Notes under the pieces: model-generated | The model's input: only the letters and a program-made list of their open reading frames with translations | What the model was told of the DNA's origin: nothing | Database searches by the model: none | Shown: positions 15,530-22,654 of the stretch, piece by piece | Numbering within the stretch: the first letter of the stretch is position 1 | Layout of the letters: each line of letters starts with the position of its first letter | DNA from: Treponema sp. UBA1233 | GTDB lineage: Bacteria; Spirochaetota; Spirochaetia; Treponematales; Treponemataceae | DNA length: 41,993 bases | NCBI GenBank assembly: GCA_002309305.1 | Contig: DBWR01000020.1 | Coordinates: 1-41,993, forward strand | Direction: 5' to 3' | Translations under genes and position numbers: made by a program

Positions 15530-15559
15530 ATTTTACCACAATTGCAATCAGATATTCAA
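15530..15559 (-). promoter_or_regulatory. Leaderless-type promoter of aroDE
   Basis: On the minus strand TTGAAT (15554-15559), an 18-base spacer and TAAAAT (15530-15535) lie just before the ATG at 15523, with six bases between. The -35 covers the TGA stop of the helicase-associated gene. No ribosome binding site is present. Confidence 0.55.
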
Positions 15560-17652
15560 TAATCCAGTTTTTCCCTGATTTTTTTGATGCTCTTTGCGGA
15601 ACTGATGGAAACTATTTTGATTTTTCCGTTACTGCACCTGATTGTTGCGCTTGCCTTGCCGGACGTTTTTTCAAGATCAATTGGCAGGCCGACAATTGCT
15701 TCTTTTGTTTCTTCGGTTTCTATTTCCACAAGGGATTTTGTCTGCATGGCGTTTTCCACCACATGAATTTTTCCTGCATAATCCATTGACAGTGCTTCCA
15801 GTTTTTCAAACCTTACTGATCCCGGCCTTAGCTGTTCCGTGTTTACGACGATTCGCCTTTCAATTCTTTCTGCAAGACCTTCCCTCTGCTCCTTACTCAT
15901 TTCCATTTTGGAAAGGGCTTTTTCCATTTCTAGCAAAAGATGTTCAGCTTTGTCCGATTCAAATACCGAGTCGATTTTTTTAAGTCCTGCCAGCTTAGCT
16001 CCATCTCCGGAAGATGGAATTGCAGGATAAGAAACATAGGGCTGTCTTTCCGCCACTTTACGAATCTTACCGGTAAATTCCATCCCGCTTTTTATCATCA
16101 GGTTTTGAACTTCCTCATCATCATGCAAATCAAGAAGATATACGCCAGGTGCAAGTTTTTCTATCAGATGACTGGCGATGTACGGACTTTTTTCTGCGAT
16201 TTCACAATTATGCTCAGACAGTTTAAGAACATAGCCGTAAAAAAGTTTTGCCGAGGAATATGAAGCATACCACTCCTCCACAATCACCTGCAGATTCTGC
16301 GGCATGGGGAAAGCTGAAAACTCATTGAGCAGCGAAATGATGTCTGTGGGATTTGCTCCTGTGTCAAACCATCTTGTAGCAGAATGTCTGTTTATCTCGT
16401 AAACAGCGGCGACATCAAAATGACATATGTCCATCATGCGTGAAAACGGAAGAAGTTCTACAAGGCTCAATCCGGGCATGATTGTAATGGACAGAGAAGT
16501 ATCCACACTCAGGACTTTTTTGGAGGATGGCTCAAGGCAGTTTACTTCACTTTCCTGCACAGGAACATAGAGCTCCTCACCTTTTTCGCTCGTTCCACAA
16601 AGCTTTAAAAGTCCAAGATGAATTGAATTTTCAACAATGGAAGCAAGTATTTTTTTTGAAGATTCCTCTTCTTCACCTAAGGCAGAATTTTCGTGTTGGG
16701 CAAGTATTTTTTCAAACCTGCTGCTGCCCTCCAGTTCCCTGTCCCAGTTCTTTTCATAAATCAGGTAGGCAAGCCTTGTCAAATTGGAAAGGGTATATCC
16801 GTCCTTTGGAATTGAGGAAAACAGACTCACAAGAACAAAGGCATATTTCTGAAGATACTGTCTGGTCAAATGCACGGCCGAAGAAGCAGCAAGAAAAATC
16901 ATTGCACTGTAATAATCCAATGCGGCGTATTTTTCCAGATTATCCCAGTTAGGCAGAACTCCCTTTGAACTTGTCTCGAACAGGCCAAGGTTGCACATTC
17001 CGTCCATCAGTTTCTGCATGCACTGTCCTATTCTTTTTTCATCCAGAGAAGCCCCGTATAGTTCGACCAGTTCTTCACAGATTTTCTTCTTGAGCTCACC
17101 GTTTGCCTTGCACAATTCGGGATGTCGGGAAACAAAAGAGATAAAGGATGTCATCAACATCGGAGTAAGGAAAAATGCGTGCGGTTCAACCTGCTCAACT
17201 TTACCGGGATCATCCAAAAGACATTCTATTCCCAAAAACGGAGAAAGTGATTCTTCCAGCAGGGGATTTATCCTTAGTTTTTTGGAAGAGCTTTCATCAT
17301 CAAGGGTGTATATCAACAGGCGTTCCTTGAGGTTTTCGATGTGGTCATAAATTGAATGTCCGAAATTTTCGTTTGCAAAAAATGATGCGATTGTCTCATA
17401 GTCTGCATTTGGAATCATTGAAATGAACGATAAAAATTTGAGGTCGTTTTTTCCAAGTAAAGAGCATATGCTTTTTTTGTTTTCTTCCTTGCGCAAAAAT
17501 GAACTCAAGTCTTCGATTAACTTTTGTTTGTTGAACGGTGTCTTTACCTCTCCCAGATACATGCGGATGATGTTAAAGAATTTTTCGTTCTCCATTGTCG
17601 CAAGATAGGCACGCCACTGCAATACCCTCTCTGTCCTATCCTTGGCGTTCAA
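15556..17652 (-). CDS. XPB-helicase-associated protein (Helicase_C_3-like domain)
   Basis: A 698-residue, mostly helical protein. It starts with TTG at 17652, inside the stop of the XPB gene (TTGA overlap), so it is translationally coupled to the helicase. Residues 375-470 carry the domain found at the N-terminus of XPB/Ssl2 and in helicase-associated proteins: LSVDTSLSITIMPGLSLVEL, then YEINRHSATRWFDTG and a run ending FPMPQNLQVIVEEW. The C-terminal part (610-698) is a basic beta-rich region ending in a DYAGKIHVVENA to VGLPIDLEKTSGKA stretch that resembles small regulatory or nucleic-acid-binding folds; that is a guess. It probably acts with the helicase as a DNA-binding or regulatory partner. 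No catalytic motif is visible. Confidence 0.72.
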   Translation of the reverse strand: MNAKDRTERVLQWRAYLATMENEKFFNIIRMYLGEVKTPFNKQKLIEDLSSFLRKEENKKSICSLLGKNDLKFLSFISMIPNADYETIASFFANENFGHSIYDHIENLKERLLIYTLDDESSSKKLRINPLLEESLSPFLGIECLLDDPGKVEQVEPHAFFLTPMLMTSFISFVSRHPELCKANGELKKKICEELVELYGASLDEKRIGQCMQKLMDGMCNLGLFETSSKGVLPNWDNLEKYAALDYYSAMIFLAASSAVHLTRQYLQKYAFVLVSLFSSIPKDGYTLSNLTRLAYLIYEKNWDRELEGSSRFEKILAQHENSALGEEEESSKKILASIVENSIHLGLLKLCGTSEKGEELYVPVQESEVNCLEPSSKKVLSVDTSLSITIMPGLSLVELLPFSRMMDICHFDVAAVYEINRHSATRWFDTGANPTDIISLLNEFSAFPMPQNLQVIVEEWYASYSSAKLFYGYVLKLSEHNCEIAEKSPYIASHLIEKLAPGVYLLDLHDDEEVQNLMIKSGMEFTGKIRKVAERQPYVSYPAIPSSGDGAKLAGLKKIDSVFESDKAEHLLLEMEKALSKMEMSKEQREGLAERIERRIVVNTEQLRPGSVRFEKLEALSMDYAGKIHVVENAMQTKSLVEIETEETKEAIVGLPIDLEKTSGKASATIRCSNGKIKIVSISSAKSIKKIREKLDY

Positions 17653-19451
17653 TTTTTCTCTCCGTATTCAAATGCGTTGTTCATGAATATTTCATCAAAA
17701 CTTTCTTTTCCGTTGTAACGGATGATTCTGTATGAATATCCCTGTTCCGCCAGAAACTTCTGACGGTTGCTGCCAAAGTCTTCTTCCACAGTGTTGCGGC
17801 TTATGAGCGTAAAGAATCTTGAAGTACGTTCCTTTGGCCTTAATATTCTTCCCAACCTCTGAGCCTCTTCCTGCCTTGAACCAAATGTTCCGCTTACTTG
17901 AATAGCCATGCTCGCATCAGGCAAATCGATTGCAAAATTGGCAACCTTGCTTACGACCAGAACAGGAATCTTTCCGTCACGGAATTGAGAATAGATTATG
18001 TCGCGTTCCGAGGTGGGAGTTTTTCCCGTTATGATTGGGGCGTTTATTTCCCGCGCTATTTCGTTCAACTGGGTCAGGTACTGTCCTATTACAAGAATCT
18101 TGTCGTCAGGGCATCGTTCTATCAGTTCCTTTACTACCTGTACCTTGAGCGGATTCTGACTTGAAATCTTGTGCTTTTCCCTGGTGGTGGCGGCGGCATA
18201 TTCAATTTCCTGCTCACCGTTCATTCCAAGCCGAACTTCTATGCATTCAGCACTTGCAATCCACTTGTCTTTTTCAAGTTCCTTCCACGGCACATCAAAA
18301 CGCTTTGGTCCAACAAGAGAAAAAACATAGCCCTCACATCCATCTTCACGAACCAATGTTGCGGTAAGACCGACACGACGTACTGCCTGCAATTCAGCCA
18401 CAACCCTGAAAACCGGAGCGGGCAGCATGTGGACTTCGTCATAGATGATCAGGCCCCACTGTCTTGAGCGGAAGAGTGAAAAATGCGGATATGGGCCAAC
18501 CTTGTCGGGCCTCCATGTAAGTATCTGATACGTTGCGACTGTAACAGGCTTGATGTCCTTGTTTTCTCCGGAATATTCAGCTATGTCATCGCGGGTCAAA
18601 GTGGTCTTGTCTATGAGTTCGTCAATCCACTGGTGTACCGCAGAAATGTTTGTCGTTACAATCAGGGTGTTTGTCTGCAAAAGTGACATCAGTTCCATGC
18701 CCACAATTGTTTTACCCGCACCGCACGGAAGCACGATGGTTCCGAAACCAGTTCCAGGTCCCTTGTCTCCTATTAAAGAAAGGGCTGCTTCCTTTTGGTA
18801 GTCACGAATTTCAAAAGAATTGCTGGACAGGGTTTTATCACGCAGGGAAAATTCAAGAGGCTCTCCGTCCACAAGAGGAACATCATCCTTTACCGGCCAA
18901 CCGATTTTCAAAAGATCCTGCTTTACGGTACCGCGGTCTGTGATGTTCAATAAAAAACAGAACCTCTTTTCTTCATCGCTTACTTGAACGGAACTGTCAT
19001 CAGACTGGTATTCACATGGAACAAGGAATTTCTGCATGGTCTGGTTGACGCTGATTTCCTTATATACTGCAGCCGACGTACTTACAAGATACAGGTATTC
19101 TTCCTTAACTGTCTTTCCTTCTGACGTAACTTCTTTTACAGGTCCAGGAACCAGACGCAGTTTTCCAAATCTTTCTGAAGTTGAATAAATCCAGGCGCTA
19201 ACTGACTGAGGAACTGCATAGCGTGAAAAATCCTCAAGGACTTCGATTGCCTGTTTTGAAGTAAACCCGGCGGAAGCGGCATTCCACAAGGAAAGAGGTG
19301 TAAGACGATAAGTATGAAGATGTTCTGGAGAACGTTCCAGTTCTGCAAAGGGTATAAGGGCATTGCGGCATTCATCTGCCCTAGGTGCATGAACGTCCAG
19401 AAGAAGAGTCTTATCTGACTGTACAATCAGTGGATTGTCGCTTTTTGCCAT
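17649..19451 (-). CDS. XPB/Rad25-type superfamily 2 DNA helicase
   Basis: A 600-residue helicase of the XPB (ERCC3/Rad25) group, a 3'-5' DNA translocase used in nucleotide excision repair and transcription in eukaryotes and found in some bacteria. The N-terminal domain (about 8-95) resembles that of the partner gene downstream. Motifs are Walker A LPCGAGKT (Lys247), DEVH (338-341), TAT (363-365) followed directly by the XPB-specific Arg-Glu-Asp (RED, 368-370), and motif VI AQRLGRILRP. The order and intact residues indicate an active ATPase. It is transcribed first in a two-gene operon from a near-consensus promoter eight bases before its ATG, with no Shine-Dalgarno sequence. Confidence 0.93.
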   Translation of the reverse strand: MAKSDNPLIVQSDKTLLLDVHAPRADECRNALIPFAELERSPEHLHTYRLTPLSLWNAASAGFTSKQAIEVLEDFSRYAVPQSVSAWIYSTSERFGKLRLVPGPVKEVTSEGKTVKEEYLYLVSTSAAVYKEISVNQTMQKFLVPCEYQSDDSSVQVSDEEKRFCFLLNITDRGTVKQDLLKIGWPVKDDVPLVDGEPLEFSLRDKTLSSNSFEIRDYQKEAALSLIGDKGPGTGFGTIVLPCGAGKTIVGMELMSLLQTNTLIVTTNISAVHQWIDELIDKTTLTRDDIAEYSGENKDIKPVTVATYQILTWRPDKVGPYPHFSLFRSRQWGLIIYDEVHMLPAPVFRVVAELQAVRRVGLTATLVREDGCEGYVFSLVGPKRFDVPWKELEKDKWIASAECIEVRLGMNGEQEIEYAAATTREKHKISSQNPLKVQVVKELIERCPDDKILVIGQYLTQLNEIAREINAPIITGKTPTSERDIIYSQFRDGKIPVLVVSKVANFAIDLPDASMAIQVSGTFGSRQEEAQRLGRILRPKERTSRFFTLISRNTVEEDFGSNRQKFLAEQGYSYRIIRYNGKESFDEIFMNNAFEYGEKN

Positions 19452-19459
19452 ATCATTAC

Positions 19460-19488
19460 ATTATACACTCAAAACTTTTTATATTCAA
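19460..19488 (-). promoter_or_regulatory. Leaderless-type promoter of the XPB helicase
   Basis: On the minus strand TTGAAT (19483-19488), a 17-base spacer and a perfect TATAAT (19460-19465) are followed after eight bases (GTAATGAT) by the ATG at 19451. An ATG inside those eight bases is out of frame. There is no ribosome binding site. Confidence 0.75.
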
Positions 19489-19499
19489 CAGATTAGTTT

Positions 19500-20309
19500 T
19501 TATTTCTTACCGAAAAGAGAAAAGCCTCCGTTGGTGTTGGTCTGGACTTTTGTTCCGGGCTTTATCCAGTTGAGTGATTTTTTTGCTGAAGATTTTTCCC
19601 CAAGTTTTGCAGAATCATCAATGTATCCGCCGAGCCATTTTGCAAAAGCAGTATCGTTTGCAACCAGATCCTGAGACTTGTCTCCACGCACCAGGAAGAA
19701 ATCCACATATGGCAGGTCACCATAAAGGGCAACGATGTTTTCCGTAAATGAGATGAATGCACTTGAAGCGGCTGCTACAACCGGTGATGCTATAGAATAT
19801 GCTCCGTTCCTGAGCGATGGGGCACGAACTGCATCTGCGGCGGAAGGTCCTTCCTTTATGAGGTAAATCAGTTTTCCGGGTTCATCAGCATTATGCCTGT
19901 GCTCAAACCTGCGCAAGACTTCCAGGGTCAGGTACTGGTACGAAAGAATCATTTCATCACAGCCCTTGGCACATTCCTCTATATCAACCTGATCTGCACG
20001 GGAAGCAAAAAGTTCCTCATCAAAGAACATCACTACTTCATCAAGGGATTCAAAAATCGTTTCTGCTGTCAGCAAAAATGTTCTGGCGGAAATCGGGGAA
20101 TTCTTATTCCATTCTACAGTCGCCACACCGGATGCCTTTCCCATAAGCTTCTGCTGCCTTTCACTCTGGGCATCTTCTGCGTTTGATTCGTCATTATCCG
20201 TTGATTCCGGTCCCGAAACCACAACATAACGGCCCCTTTGAACCAGTCCATCTGCAAATTTAGTGCATGCCGGCATATCTTTTCCGGCCACAAGAGTTGT
20301 TATAGCCAT
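19500..20309 (-). CDS. Degenerate short-chain dehydrogenase-like protein
   Basis: A 269-residue soluble protein that I do not recognise as a named family. Its layout follows the SDR fold: an N-terminal LVAGKDMPACTKFADGLVQR where SDRs have the nucleotide-binding Gly loop, a FESLDEVVMFFDE strand like the NNAG strand, a long helix and GKLIYLI strand like the Ser strand, and SAFISFTENIVALYG like the helix carrying Tyr-x-x-x-Lys. The Gly-rich loop and the Tyr/Lys pair are missing, so it is probably not an oxidoreductase. The C-terminal 60 residues are Lys/Ser-rich. It lies directly upstream of the XPB helicase in the same direction, but each gene has its own promoter. Confidence 0.6.
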   Translation of the reverse strand: MAITTLVAGKDMPACTKFADGLVQRGRYVVVSGPESTDNDESNAEDAQSERQQKLMGKASGVATVEWNKNSPISARTFLLTAETIFESLDEVVMFFDEELFASRADQVDIEECAKGCDEMILSYQYLTLEVLRRFEHRHNADEPGKLIYLIKEGPSAADAVRAPSLRNGAYSIASPVVAAASSAFISFTENIVALYGDLPYVDFFLVRGDKSQDLVANDTAFAKWLGGYIDDSAKLGEKSSAKKSLNWIKPGTKVQTNTNGGFSLFGKK

Positions 20310-20315
20310 AGAAAC

Positions 20316-20344
20316 ACTATACCACAGATTTTAATGGAAGTGAA
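20316..20344 (-). promoter_or_regulatory. Leaderless-type promoter of the SDR-like gene
   Basis: On the minus strand TTCACT (20339-20344), a 17-base spacer and TATAGT (20316-20321) are followed after six bases (GTTTCT) by the ATG at 20309. There is no Shine-Dalgarno sequence. Confidence 0.55.
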
Positions 20345-20355
20345 GTACCGTAATA

Positions 20356-20386
20356 ATTTATAATTAAGAATTATTGATTTATAATT
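20356..20386. repeat. Two 10-base direct repeats in a divergent promoter region
   Basis: ATTTATAATT occurs at 20356-20365 and again at 20377-20386, exactly 21 bases apart (two helical turns). The second copy runs into the symporter -35. This fits either an operator for a dimeric regulator or A/T-rich UP-element-like DNA; base composition alone makes chance repeats more likely. Confidence 0.4.
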
Positions 20387-20413
20387 GATAATAGCTTGAA
20401 TTCTTGGTATAAT
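20385..20413 (+). promoter_or_regulatory. Leaderless-type promoter of the dicarboxylate symporter
   Basis: TTGATA (20385-20390), a 17-base spacer and perfect TATAAT (20408-20413) are followed by only eight bases (AGAACATT) before the ATG at 20422. No ribosome binding site is present. This is one of the clearest cases in the window. Confidence 0.8.
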
Positions 20414-20421
20414 AGAACATT

Positions 20422-21660
20422 ATGAAACTTTGGTTAAAATACTTATTAGGAATTATTATTGGTTTAATTGCAGCTTTTTTACTGCCTGTAAACAGTACCC
20501 AGGGAAGTGAAGTTCTGGATTTTATTCTGGAAATTGTAATCCGCTTTGGACGCTATATGCTCTTGCCTCTTCTGTTTTTCTCAATTATCTGTGCATGTTA
20601 CCGTCTGCGGGAAGACAAAAAGATACTGAAAACCGGTCTATGGACTTTCAGCGTCATCATCATTTCTTCCCTGATGCTTGTTGCACTGGGACTTGCCTCA
20701 GGTCTTATGGTAAAACTGCCACGCATCCCGATTTCTCCGATTGCAGTTGGTAAAAATGCCGAGATTGACACTCTGGACATCAAGAATCTGATTCGTGCCC
20801 TTTTCCCATACTCTGGATTTGAAGCTTTGATTCAGGGGGCATATCTTTTGCCAGTGTTTATTTTTGCAGGTCTTGCCGGTGCAGGTGCTGTCAACGAAAA
20901 GAACTTTGCACGTCCTGCAATCACCCTTTTTGACTCACTCAGCAGGTTGTGCTACCACATCATGTCATTCTTTACAGAAGTCCTTTCTGTCGGAATGATT
21001 GCCATAATGTTCAAGTGGACTGTAGACTTTATCGCCGTTCAGGATTTAAAAGTCTTTTTGCCTCTTTTCATCCTGCTGGTTGCAGATTTTGTAATCATGG
21101 CTTTTATCGTTTATCCTCTCCTTACTTCAATCATCTGCCATGAACGTCATCCGTGGCGCATTTTGTACGCAAGCATCTGTCCGCTTTTTGTGGCATTCTT
21201 CAGTGGAGACACTAACCTTACACTGCCTGTAAGCATGAGGCACAGTCACGAAAGCCTTGGAATCCACCGCAGGTCCAATGCTGTAACCCATCCTCTTTTT
21301 GCCATCTTTGGCCGCGGAGGTGCGGCTCTTGTCGTTACAGTTTGTTTCATTCAGATTTTGCGCTCATATTCACGCGGAGACATAAATACTGAAACTGCTT
21401 TCTGGATTGCAGGTTTTGCATTCCTGATTTCATTTGCACTGGCAGACAGGCCAAGCGGAGGACCTTTCTTTGCCCTTACACTCATGTGCATGGCTTATGG
21501 TCCAAACTTTGAGGCGGGATATCACCTGCTCAAGGGAACTGCCCCGATACTATGTGCATTTGCAGCCGGATTCGACACAATCAGCGCAATGTTCGGAACC
21601 TACATCGTTGCGGTAAAGACAAAGAACATCCAACCGCAGGAATTGAAAAAATACATCTAG
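20422..21660 (+). CDS. Dicarboxylate/amino acid:cation symporter (DAACS family)
   Basis: A 412-residue inner-membrane carrier related to GltP/GltPh/DctA, which import glutamate, aspartate or C4-dicarboxylates with sodium or protons. Eight or so hydrophobic segments are visible, starting with LKYLLGIIIGLIAAFLLP. The SDTNLTLP-like stretch FFSGDTNLTLPVSMRHSH stands where the family has its Ser-rich re-entrant hairpin 1 and substrate site, but it is Ser-poor, so substrate preference may differ. The late segments (SGGPFFALTLMCMAYGP and FDTISAMFGTYIVAV) correspond to hairpin 2 and helix 8, where Asn/Asp residues bind cation and substrate. It is monocistronic, with a strong promoter and no leader. 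The 3' end is eight bases from the convergent apbE stop. Confidence 0.82.
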   Translation: MKLWLKYLLGIIIGLIAAFLLPVNSTQGSEVLDFILEIVIRFGRYMLLPLLFFSIICACYRLREDKKILKTGLWTFSVIIISSLMLVALGLASGLMVKLPRIPISPIAVGKNAEIDTLDIKNLIRALFPYSGFEALIQGAYLLPVFIFAGLAGAGAVNEKNFARPAITLFDSLSRLCYHIMSFFTEVLSVGMIAIMFKWTVDFIAVQDLKVFLPLFILLVADFVIMAFIVYPLLTSIICHERHPWRILYASICPLFVAFFSGDTNLTLPVSMRHSHESLGIHRRSNAVTHPLFAIFGRGGAALVVTVCFIQILRSYSRGDINTETAFWIAGFAFLISFALADRPSGGPFFALTLMCMAYGPNFEAGYHLLKGTAPILCAFAAGFDTISAMFGTYIVAVKTKNIQPQELKKYI

Positions 21661-21671
21661 GGAAATCCTAG
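21657..21671. other. Short inverted repeat holding both convergent stop codons
   Basis: CTAGG (21657-21661) and CCTAG (21667-21671) surround GAAAT. The symporter TAG (21658-21660) and the apbE TAG (complement of 21668-21670) fall in the two arms. The stem is too short and lacks a T-run, so it is at best a weak bidirectional stop for RNA polymerase. Confidence 0.3.
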
Positions 21672-22651
21672 TTCAAATCATACTCCAATGTTGGCGAGGC
21701 TTGAACGGTCATGTCACTTTTGATAAAGACCACGGCCTCGTCAAATTTTTTTGCAAACTCTTCAGGTCCCAGCAAAAAAGAAGTCGTACTCAGTGCATCT
21801 GCCGTCATGGAAGAAGGGGAAACCACAGTCGAAGATAAAATCCCATTTTGCACCGGGTATCCTGTTTTTGGATTTAGTATGTGATGGTAGATGTTTCCGT
21901 CCTGTTCAAAATAACGCTCGTACAAACCGCTTGTAACAACCGACATTCCACCCCGAACTTTAAGGACCACAGGAGGCTCAAGCGTCTGGTCGCATGGATT
22001 TTTTATTCCCACTTTCCATGGGGTTCCATCTTTCTTGTTGCCCCACACAAGGATGTTGCCCCCCAAATCGATTAAGGCACGCCTGACTTTTTTTTCTTTA
22101 AGGATGGAACTCAGCTCGTCTGCGGCAAAACCTTTTGCAATGCCACCCAAGTCAAGAATCATTCCAGGCTGTTCCAGAAAAACCGTTGTCTTGCCGTTTG
22201 ATTTTTTTAATTGGACTTTCTTCCAGTCAACAAGTGAAAGCGCATTTTCTATTTCATCCTGGGAAGGAACTTTTGCATCGGGAGTGTTTATTCCCCACAG
22301 GCGAACAAGGGGACCGATGGTAGGATCAAATGCACCGTCACTTTTTTGCGCATAGTAGAGGGCCGTTTCCAAAACAAGCGTAAGGTCATCTCCAACTTGA
22401 ACTTCAGATACACCTGCGGCATTGTTTATTTTATTCAGTTCAGAATCAGGATTGTTTAAATTGAATTCAGAGTCGATTTCATCCAGCCTGTCAAAAACCA
22501 ATTGATAAAGACTGTCGCTTCCATCTTTATAAAGGTTAATCGAACAGACCGTTCCCAGCACCTGCCCCACCGCAGTTTTGCTTTGCCCGCAAGAAGAAAA
22601 GAGCAGGCACAGAAAAACCGCAACAAGACAGGCACAAGATTTTTTTCTCAT
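21668..22651 (-). CDS. apbE: FAD:protein FMN transferase lipoprotein (ApbE)
   Basis: A 327-residue lipoprotein with a signal peptide ending in LLFSSC (Cys about 21). ApbE moves FMN from FAD onto Thr of proteins such as RnfG/NqrC in the periplasm, and needs magnesium. Motifs are DEIDSEFNLNNPDSELNKIN near the start, GMILDLGGIAKGFAAD (FAD site), KTGYPV (FAD/magnesium region) and SSMTADALSTTSFLLG (metal site). It begins three bases after the aspS stop without a Shine-Dalgarno sequence and is probably read by reinitiation. In treponemes and many anaerobes the target is an Rnf or Nqr complex; neither is in this window. Confidence 0.92.
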   Translation of the reverse strand: MRKKSCACLVAVFLCLLFSSCGQSKTAVGQVLGTVCSINLYKDGSDSLYQLVFDRLDEIDSEFNLNNPDSELNKINNAAGVSEVQVGDDLTLVLETALYYAQKSDGAFDPTIGPLVRLWGINTPDAKVPSQDEIENALSLVDWKKVQLKKSNGKTTVFLEQPGMILDLGGIAKGFAADELSSILKEKKVRRALIDLGGNILVWGNKKDGTPWKVGIKNPCDQTLEPPVVLKVRGGMSVVTSGLYERYFEQDGNIYHHILNPKTGYPVQNGILSSTVVSPSSMTADALSTTSFLLGPEEFAKKFDEAVVFIKSDMTVQASPTLEYDLN

Positions 22652-22654
22652 CGC

